DNA from: Erythrobacter sp. YJ-T3-07
GTDB taxonomy: Bacteria; Pseudomonadota; Alphaproteobacteria; Sphingomonadales; Sphingomonadaceae
Direction of reading: 5' to 3'
Assembly (NCBI RefSeq): GCF_015999305.1
Contig: NZ_JAEAGP010000001.1
Coordinates: 2,046,001 to 2,110,000, forward strand
Length of the DNA stretch: 64,000 bases
In this document: positions 10,197 to 16,952 of the stretch, piece by piece
Layout: each line of letters begins with the position of its first letter
Position numbering within the stretch: position 1 is the stretch's first letter
Position numbers and translations under genes: made by a program
The notes under the pieces: model-generated
Told to the model about the DNA's origin: nothing
Seen by the model: only the letters and a program-made list of their open reading frames with translations
Databases searched by the model: none

Positions 10197-10349
10197 CGGG
10201 GTTGGATGCCTGCAGAGCGCGCGCGGGAGAGTTTCCGGCGAATGCGATCTGCCTGATCCACCGGTTTTCGCGGTAAAAGATCAGAATAGCGCACGCGATT
10301 ACATCCGGCTTCGTTGATTTTGCCGGACGACATGCGCATTGCTTGACGT

Positions 10350-11282
10350 ATGGATTCTGCTTCTCACGCATCGCCCAAAGAAGAAACCGCACAAGAGCTG
10401 GCCAACGGACTGGTCGAGCTGCTGAGCCTCGAGCGTTCCTCCGACGACAGATTTGTCGGGCTGGCGCAGCCGGGCGGCGTAGGCCGGGTGTTCGGCGGGC
10501 AGGTTATCGCGCAGGCGCTTCAGGCGGCGCAGGCGACCATTGCGGACGGCAAACAAGCGCATTCGCTGCACGCCTATTTCCTGCGCGGGGGCGAGGAAGG
10601 GCCGCCGATCGACTACGCGACCGAGCGCGATTTCGATGGCCGCAGCTTCTCCAACCGCCGCGTCGTGGCGAGCCAGGGCGGCACGCCGATCCTCAACCTG
10701 ACCGCCAGTTTCCAGCGCCCGGAAGAAGGCCTGTCGCATCAGGCGGCCCCGATGCCCGATGTGCCCGGGCCCGAAGACCTCCCCTCGGACGACGAAGTGC
10801 GCGCGAAGACACTGGAGGCTTTCGGGGAAAAGATGTCCGACGCGCAGCGCGCCCTGATGACGCGCCCGCGCCCGATCGAAATGCGCTCCAGCGGACGCCA
10901 GCACTGGCTCAACCCCGAACCGCGCGAACCCCACAGTTTCAGCTGGTTCAGGCTGGTCGCTCCCCTGCCCGACGATCCGGCGATCCATCGCGCGGTGATC
11001 GCCTATGCCAGCGACTACACACTGCTGGGCACTGCCGTTCTGCCCCATGGCCTGTCGTGGATGCGGGGCGAGTTGATCAGTGCCAGCCTCGACCATGCGA
11101 TCTGGTTCCACGCCCATGCGCGGGCCGACGAATGGCTGCTGTACGAAACCGACAGCCCGTGGTCCGGCAGCGGGCGCGGCTATAATCGCGGACGAATCTT
11201 CACCCGCGACGGCGTGCTGGTCGCCAGCGTCGCGCAGGAAGGCATGATCCGCGAGGCCCGTCGCAAGAAGGGCTCCGACTAA
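10350..11282 (+). CDS. tesB: Acyl-CoA thioesterase II
   Basis: A 310-residue double-hotdog thioesterase hydrolysing medium/long acyl-CoAs. FGGQVIAQALQAA in the first hotdog and YASDYTLLGTA, SLDHAIWFH and SVAQEGMIR in the second contain the Asp, Thr/Ser and Gln triad positions of TesB. Monocistronic by spacing: 153 bp separate it from the GNAT operon, and the next gene has its own stress-type promoter. Confidence 0.94.
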   Translation: MDSASHASPKEETAQELANGLVELLSLERSSDDRFVGLAQPGGVGRVFGGQVIAQALQAAQATIADGKQAHSLHAYFLRGGEEGPPIDYATERDFDGRSFSNRRVVASQGGTPILNLTASFQRPEEGLSHQAAPMPDVPGPEDLPSDDEVRAKTLEAFGEKMSDAQRALMTRPRPIEMRSSGRQHWLNPEPREPHSFSWFRLVAPLPDDPAIHRAVIAYASDYTLLGTAVLPHGLSWMRGELISASLDHAIWFHAHARADEWLLYETDSPWSGSGRGYNRGRIFTRDGVLVASVAQEGMIREARRKKGSD

Positions 11283-11297
11283 GCTTTTGTCAGCTGC

Positions 11298-11323
11298 GGA
11301 ACGAAGCGGGCGCACCCTCCGTT
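11298..11323 (+). promoter_or_regulatory. EcfG-type general stress promoter
   Basis: GGAAC at 11298-11302, 17-base spacer, CGTT at 11320-11323. This equals the alphaproteobacterial general-stress sigma consensus GGAAC-N16/17-CGTT. The ATG at 11333 is only about ten bases after the -10 element, so the message would be leaderless or nearly so. Confidence 0.65.
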
Positions 11324-11332
11324 TGCGCAGCC

Positions 11333-12058
11333 ATGGACTTCGAAAAACAGCAGCAGGCCTTCCGCAACGCCAAGCCGTCCCTGATCGGGCGCGGGTTTGA
11401 AAAAATCACCAGCCCGGTAGGCGGGGCGGTCGCAGGCTTCGTGCCCAACGGGCTGGTGCGCGGTGTGCTCAAGGGAATCGACCAGGCGATCGGCACGCCG
11501 CAGTTGGTCAAGTTCAATCACGATCTTTCGGACCTCAAGGCCTGTCATGATGCAGCAGAGCGGGTCGCCATCGCGGTGCGCGCGATCAGCGGCACGACCG
11601 GCGCAGCCTCGGGCATTGGCGGCATCCTGACCATGGGGCTCGATATCCCGGCCACCATCGCGCTGGCGCTGCGCTGCATCCGCGATACCGGCCGCGCGTA
11701 TGGCTACGACGGCAAGGGCGCGCGCGAGCGGCTGTTCCGCCTCCAGATCCTCGAACTGGCGAGCATCAACGACAAGAAACAGCGGGCCGAACGGCTCGCA
11801 GCGCTCGAAGCCGGCATCGGCGCGGATGGCAGCCTGTCCGAGGTACCGCCCGAAGAGATCGACCCGGTCATCGAACAGGCGGTGGAGCGCGTTTCCCGCG
11901 CGCTCGCGATCGCTCTGTTCCGTCGCCGCGTGGGTGCGGCGGTCCCGCTGGTCGGATCGGTCATCGGCGGCGCCGTGAACGTGTCCTTCCAGGGCGATAT
12001 CGGCGAGGCGGCACGCTTCGCCTATCAGGAACGGCGGCTGCGTGCCGGCGAGGCGTAA
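11333..12058 (+). CDS. EcsC family protein
   Basis: A 241-residue protein with the EcsC-family core: a glycine-rich hydrophobic segment AISGTTGAASGIGGILTMGLDIPATIAL around residues 85-115, followed by a charged helix and a second small hydrophobic region VGAAVPLVGSVIGGAV. The name comes from the B. subtilis ecs operon; molecular function is unclear. The promoter at 11298 suggests it belongs to the general stress response. The start at 11333 has no ribosome-binding site, consistent with a leaderless transcript. Confidence 0.85.
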   Translation: MDFEKQQQAFRNAKPSLIGRGFEKITSPVGGAVAGFVPNGLVRGVLKGIDQAIGTPQLVKFNHDLSDLKACHDAAERVAIAVRAISGTTGAASGIGGILTMGLDIPATIALALRCIRDTGRAYGYDGKGARERLFRLQILELASINDKKQRAERLAALEAGIGADGSLSEVPPEEIDPVIEQAVERVSRALAIALFRRRVGAAVPLVGSVIGGAVNVSFQGDIGEAARFAYQERRLRAGEA

Positions 12059-12135
12059 TCGCGCCCTGCCCACACGGCGTTTGATCCGTATCGGATTCGC
12101 TGCATAAGGGCCCCGCAATCGGGAGCCCGAAACCT

Positions 12136-13764
12136 ATGAATTTTGCCAAGACCGGGGCGCTGCTTTTCCTGCCCTGCGCCCTGTCCGCCTGCGCGCATCT
12201 CGCCGCGGACGAAGCGCAGCCGCAGCCGGCTCCGGTTGCCGAGGTATCGACGCCGTTCGCCCCGGCCCCCAAACCTATCGACTTCGACGACGCGCTCGCG
12301 CGGACGACGCAGGCCTATGATTCGACCGGCATGGTCGCCGCCGTCTCGAAGGACGGCAACACGATCTGGCAGGGCGCGCGCGGGCTGGCCGAGGAAGGCA
12401 CCGACCGCCCGGTTACACAGGACATGCTGTTCCCGATCGCCAGCATTTCCAAGGCCTTCACGACCACCGCGCTGGCCATTCTGGTGGAGCGCGGTTCTGT
12501 CGAATGGGACGAGCCCATCCGCACCTACATCCCCGAATTCGCGATGTCCGACCCTTGGGTGAGCGAGCATTTCACCGTGCGCGATGCCCTCACCCATCGG
12601 TCCGGCCTGCCACTGGGTGCGGGCGATCTGCTGATCTGGCCCGATGGCAATGCCGAGCCCGAGGACGTGATCAAAGCCCTCCCCCTGCTGCGTCCCAGCG
12701 CCGGTTTCCGATCCGAATATGCCTACGACAATCTGCTCTATGTGGTCGCGGGTGAGATCGTGGAGCGGGTTTCCGGCAAAAGCTGGGCCGATTTCATCAC
12801 CGACGAGATTTTACAGCCGGTCGGCATGGAGCGTTGCGTTGCCGAGAAAACGCGCATCCCGGCAGGCGCGCGCTTCGTCACCGGGCATGAGCGTGCGGCG
12901 GGCGCGGACGCGGGCGTCCCGATCGATGAGCGGCTGGCGTTCTCGGAGACCTGGAACGCCGCAGGTGGCATCTGGTGCGACACGGCAGGCATGATGAAAT
13001 GGGGCAACTTCTGGCTCGACGGCGGCGTGACCGAAGATGGCAAGCGGCTTCTCAACGAGGAGCAGGTGCGCGAGGTATGGCAGGGCGTCACGCCCACCGG
13101 CGTCAACGGCAGGCTGCGCGCGGCCGGCCTCTCCCACCTCTCGGCCTATGCGCTGGGCTGGGGCACGCAGGATTTCGCGGGCAGGCTGCTGGTCAGCCAT
13201 GGCGGCGGTGCGCCCGGCGTGGTCAGCAACTTCATGATCATTCCGGAAGAAAAGCTGGTCCTGTTCAGTGCGACCAATGATTATCGCGGCGCGCCTTCGA
13301 CCTTCAATTACCACATCGCCGCTGCGCTGCTCGGCCGCCCGGAGTTCGATTTCATCGCGGACTGGGGCGGTGCCTTTGCCGAGGCGGAGGCCGAAGGCAC
13401 GCAGCTGATCGCAGACACCGCAGCAAGCGCGCCGGAAAACGCCGCGCCGCCCAGCCTGCCGCTATCCGCCTATGTCGGCACCTATCACGACCCGTGGTAC
13501 GGCGATGTCCGCATCCGCATGGACGGCCCGGATCGCTTGTTCATCGACATGGGCCGCAGCGAGATTCTCGATGGCGACCTCACCCATTACGATGGCGACC
13601 GGTTCGCGGCGTTCTGGCCCGACAAATCGCTCAAGGCCGATGCCTTCGTCGATTTCACGGTCGAGAACGGCAAGGTCACAGGCATGAAAATGAAGGCGAT
13701 TTCCGACCTGACCGACTTCTCCTACGACTTCCACGACCTCGACCTGAAGCGGGTGAAGGACTGA
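12136..13764 (+). CDS. Beta-lactamase-fold serine hydrolase lipoprotein
   Basis: A 542-residue class C beta-lactamase-related protein. The N-terminus ends in lipobox LSAC with Cys19, so it is probably a lipoprotein. The catalytic S103-I-S-K106 and Y197-D-N199 motifs are visible, and SHGGGAPG in the second half is the HxG-like motif. Residues from about 445 on (SAYVGTYHDPWYGDV...) match the DUF3471-type C-terminal lipocalin-like domain common in penicillin-binding-protein homologues and esterases of this family. Peptidase or esterase rather than antibiotic hydrolase is the safer reading. Convergent with uvrC, 20 bp gap. Confidence 0.9.
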   Translation: MNFAKTGALLFLPCALSACAHLAADEAQPQPAPVAEVSTPFAPAPKPIDFDDALARTTQAYDSTGMVAAVSKDGNTIWQGARGLAEEGTDRPVTQDMLFPIASISKAFTTTALAILVERGSVEWDEPIRTYIPEFAMSDPWVSEHFTVRDALTHRSGLPLGAGDLLIWPDGNAEPEDVIKALPLLRPSAGFRSEYAYDNLLYVVAGEIVERVSGKSWADFITDEILQPVGMERCVAEKTRIPAGARFVTGHERAAGADAGVPIDERLAFSETWNAAGGIWCDTAGMMKWGNFWLDGGVTEDGKRLLNEEQVREVWQGVTPTGVNGRLRAAGLSHLSAYALGWGTQDFAGRLLVSHGGGAPGVVSNFMIIPEEKLVLFSATNDYRGAPSTFNYHIAAALLGRPEFDFIADWGGAFAEAEAEGTQLIADTAASAPENAAPPSLPLSAYVGTYHDPWYGDVRIRMDGPDRLFIDMGRSEILDGDLTHYDGDRFAAFWPDKSLKADAFVDFTVENGKVTGMKMKAISDLTDFSYDFHDLDLKRVKD

Positions 13765-13784
13765 GGCCTCACGCGCCCTATTCC

Positions 13785-15740
13785 TCAGGCCGCGTGGTAG
13801 AAATCGTAGATCTGCTGGGCGACCGCGTCGCTGATCCCGGGTGCACGCTTGAGGTCGTCGAGCGCGGCAGCGCGGACTTTCCCCGCAGTGCCGAAATGCA
13901 GCAGCAGCGCGCGCTTTCGCGACGGGCCGATGCCGGGAATCTCGTCCAGCGGTGAGGCGGTGATTGCGCGGCTGCGCTTGGCGCGGTGCGCGCCGATCAC
14001 GTAGCGGTGGACCTCGTCGCGCAGGTTCTGGAGGTGGAACAGCAGCGGCGAATTGACCGGCAACGTCTTCTCGCGCCCGTCTGGGAAGTGGAATACCTCG
14101 CGCCCCTCGCGGCCATGGTCCGGCCCCTTGGCGATCGCGATCAGCGGCACGTTATCGATCCCCATCTCGGCCAGCGTATCGCGCACTGTCGACATCTGCC
14201 CCTTGCCGCCATCGAGCAACACTAGATCGGGCCACACGGTCTCGTGACTGTTGCGTTTGCCCTCCTCACCATCGGGATTCTCCGCGAGATTGCGGAAGCG
14301 GCGCTGCATCACCTCGCGCATCATGCCGAAATCGTCGTTGGTCTGCGCGGACTTGATGTTGAACTTGCGATACTGCCCCTTCTCGAAACCCTCCGGCCCC
14401 GCGACGACCATCGCGCCGACAGCCTTCGCGCCCTGGATATGCGAGTTGTCGTAAATCTCGATCCGCTGCGGCGGCTCCTCCAGTTCGAGAAATTCTGCCA
14501 GATCGCGGTTCAGCTTCGCTTGCGTGCCTCTCTCGGCCAGCCGCCGGTCGAGCGCATCGACCGCATTGCGCTGCGCCTGTTCCATCAGCCGCCGCCGGTC
14601 ACCGCGCTGGGGCACCGAAATCTCGACCTTGTGCTCCGCCGCCTCGCACAGCGCCTGCGCCAGCAGCTCACTCTCGGGCAATTCGCGGTCGACCAGCAGG
14701 GTGCGTGGCGGGGGCACTTCCTCGTAGAACTGCATGATGACGCGGGCGAGCACCTCGTCCTTGTCGACATCTTGCGTGTGCGTAGGGAAGAAGGCCCGGT
14801 GGCCCCAGTTCTGCCCGCCGCGGATGAAGAAGGCCTGCACCGCGATCTGCCCGCCCTTGGCAGCGAGCGCGAACACGTCCGCATCGCCTACCCCCGTCGC
14901 GTTGACCGCCTGACTGCCTTGGATGAAGGTTGCCGCGCGCAGCCGGTCGCGCAGGATCGCGGCGGTTTCGAAGTCGAGCTTCTCCGCCGCCTCGGCCATC
15001 TGCTTTTCGAGATCCTGCTGCACCGAGGAGGACTTTCCGCCAAGGAAATCCTTCGCCTGCTGGACCAGCTCTTCGTATCCGGCTTCGTCGATCCGCCCGA
15101 CGCACGGGGCCGAACAGCGCTTGATCTGGTAGAGCAGGCAGGGCCGGTCGCGATTGTTGAAAAAGCTGTCGGTACAGGATCTTAGCAGGAACAGCTTCTG
15201 CAGCGCATTAAGCGTCTTGTTGACGCTGCCTGCACTGGCGAACGGCCCGTAGTAGTTACCCTTCGCGCGCCGCGCCCCGCGATGCTTGTGGATGCGCGGG
15301 AAGGCATGGTCCGCGCGCAGCAGGATGAAGGGGAAGCTCTTGTCGTCGCGCAGCAGCACGTTGAACGGCGGGCGATAGCGCTTGATGAACTGCGCTTCGA
15401 GCAGCAGCGCGCCAGCCTCCGAATTGGTGGTGACGATCTCCATGCTGCGCGTCTGGCTGACCATCCGCTGGAGCCGGTTGGTGAGCGCGTTGATCTGCGT
15501 ATAGTTCGCGACGCGCGCCTTCAGGCTGCGCGCCTTGCCCACGTAAAGCACGTCGCCGCGCGCATCGAGCATGCGATACACCCCGGGGCGCGGCGGGAGC
15601 GTGCGCACCGTCTCGCGGATGGCGTTGACCCCGGCTTCCAGATCGGGCTGCGCGCTGGCAACCGTATAGGCGGCGCGTTCCTCGTTGAAACGCTCCTTGC
15701 CACGCGGGTCGTGGGGACGGTTTGCCTTGCTGTCCGACAT
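13785..15740 (-). CDS. uvrC: Excinuclease ABC subunit C
   Basis: Makes the 3' and 5' incisions of nucleotide excision repair with UvrA/B. In order: GIY-YIG nuclease at about residues 50-130 (PGVYRMLDARGDVLYVGKA), Cys-containing CTDSFFNNRDRPCLLYQIKRCSAPC block, UVR motif for UvrB binding (AAEKLDFETAAILRDRL), RNase H-like endonuclease (YDNSHIQGAKAVGAMV, VLLDGGKGQ) and C-terminal helix-hairpin-helix pair (IPGIGPSRKRALL). 651 residues, normal length. The ATG at 15740 gives a somewhat long polar N-terminus before the conserved core. Confidence 0.97.
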   Translation of the reverse strand: MSDSKANRPHDPRGKERFNEERAAYTVASAQPDLEAGVNAIRETVRTLPPRPGVYRMLDARGDVLYVGKARSLKARVANYTQINALTNRLQRMVSQTRSMEIVTTNSEAGALLLEAQFIKRYRPPFNVLLRDDKSFPFILLRADHAFPRIHKHRGARRAKGNYYGPFASAGSVNKTLNALQKLFLLRSCTDSFFNNRDRPCLLYQIKRCSAPCVGRIDEAGYEELVQQAKDFLGGKSSSVQQDLEKQMAEAAEKLDFETAAILRDRLRAATFIQGSQAVNATGVGDADVFALAAKGGQIAVQAFFIRGGQNWGHRAFFPTHTQDVDKDEVLARVIMQFYEEVPPPRTLLVDRELPESELLAQALCEAAEHKVEISVPQRGDRRRLMEQAQRNAVDALDRRLAERGTQAKLNRDLAEFLELEEPPQRIEIYDNSHIQGAKAVGAMVVAGPEGFEKGQYRKFNIKSAQTNDDFGMMREVMQRRFRNLAENPDGEEGKRNSHETVWPDLVLLDGGKGQMSTVRDTLAEMGIDNVPLIAIAKGPDHGREGREVFHFPDGREKTLPVNSPLLFHLQNLRDEVHRYVIGAHRAKRSRAITASPLDEIPGIGPSRKRALLLHFGTAGKVRAAALDDLKRAPGISDAVAQQIYDFYHAA

Positions 15741-15798
15741 GGCCCGCTAGATAGGCGGCCCCTGCCTCGCTTGCCAGCGCCCGGGGCCGGTTATCCGC

Positions 15799-16881
15799 TC
15801 ACGCAGGCTCGTCCGCCGGATCCTGCGCCAGCGTCGTCCTCGCCCAGGCTTCGAATTCGGTTTCGAGCCCGTCCAGCGTCGTTGGCAGGCCGTTCTCGCC
15901 GCCCGATTGCGCCAGCCAGCCCGCCAGATCGCCGCCATCGCGATAGGCCTTCGCGATCGAGAACAGGATTCGGGGATTCCCGCTCCGCTCGGTCAGGAAA
16001 TCGATGAACAGGCGGGTCTGGCGGTAGAACACCACCGGGTTTCCGCCGCTCGCTTCGAGGAAAGCCTTGGCTTCATCGCCCGACAGGCTCACCGCCTTGG
16101 CGCCCTCCCCGCCGCGTCCTTTGATCGCCTGCGCCGCCCGCAGCGAGGGGTGGTCCATGGTCAGATAGGTCTGCACCGGAATGGGCAGGACCGTGCCATC
16201 CGCCGCGAAAGCTGCCCGCGCGTTGGCATAGCGGCTGCGGGTCAGCGTCTCGTTTTCCAGCGCTACAGCCGCCGCCTCGTCGAGCCAGTCGGGCGAGCGC
16301 GATCCATAGCGAGGGGTGCCGTCGGTAGAGCCTGGCTCGGCACCGTCGAAATAGCTGTTGAACAGCAGATGCCCGATTTCATGCGCGATCGATCCCGCTT
16401 CGATCACCGGGTCCGCAATTGCCGGAGCGCTGGCATTCGCCTTTGCCAGCGCCTGCTCCGACACCGCGGCACGCTGCGCCTCGGGCAGGGATGCGGTTTG
16501 CGCTTCGATCTGCTTCACGATGCTCGCCTTGAGCATCGCCGCCCTGGCCTCGCCATCGACCCACGGCAGCGCCTTGTATCCGTCCGCCGCAAGCGCCGAT
16601 GCCAGTTCCTTCGAGACCTCCGGCTGCACCACCAGCGCAATCTTCTGGTCCGTCGGGGCGAAGACCTGCGCGAACCGCTCGAACGCGATCGGGAAGATCC
16701 CCGCGTAATCCTTGCCGCTAGACGTAGGCGCGATCACCACGCCCCGGTCGACGCCGGTGCACGTGAGGCCGTCGATCAGGCCGGCCTCTCGCCACTCTAC
16801 GCATGGCCCGTCATCCGCCTGTGCCGATCCGGCCACCGCAATGGTGGCCAGCGCAAGTGCTGCCACAGTGAAACGCCGCAT
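15799..16881 (-). CDS. Secreted HEIGH-motif metallopeptidase-like protein
   Basis: A 360-residue protein with a clear signal peptide cleaved near AQADD (residues 1-22). A zinc-binding HEIGH motif lies at residues 167-171 in IAHEIGHLLF, and WLDEAAAVALENE at about 199-211 offers Glu202 as third ligand 31 residues later, the gluzincin arrangement. The rest matches nothing I can name. Role is inferred as a periplasmic zinc peptidase or an inactive relative. It has a strong GGAGGGG ribosome-binding site close to the ATG and sits downstream of the TonB-dependent receptor, 71 bp away, same strand. Confidence 0.75.
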   Translation of the reverse strand: MRRFTVAALALATIAVAGSAQADDGPCVEWREAGLIDGLTCTGVDRGVVIAPTSSGKDYAGIFPIAFERFAQVFAPTDQKIALVVQPEVSKELASALAADGYKALPWVDGEARAAMLKASIVKQIEAQTASLPEAQRAAVSEQALAKANASAPAIADPVIEAGSIAHEIGHLLFNSYFDGAEPGSTDGTPRYGSRSPDWLDEAAAVALENETLTRSRYANARAAFAADGTVLPIPVQTYLTMDHPSLRAAQAIKGRGGEGAKAVSLSGDEAKAFLEASGGNPVVFYRQTRLFIDFLTERSGNPRILFSIAKAYRDGGDLAGWLAQSGGENGLPTTLDGLETEFEAWARTTLAQDPADEPA

Positions 16882-16952
16882 AACCCCTCCCTCGATCCAT
16901 TCAGAACCTGGCGCAGGCTGCCGACGACCCGCTGAACGCAGGATTTAGCGGC

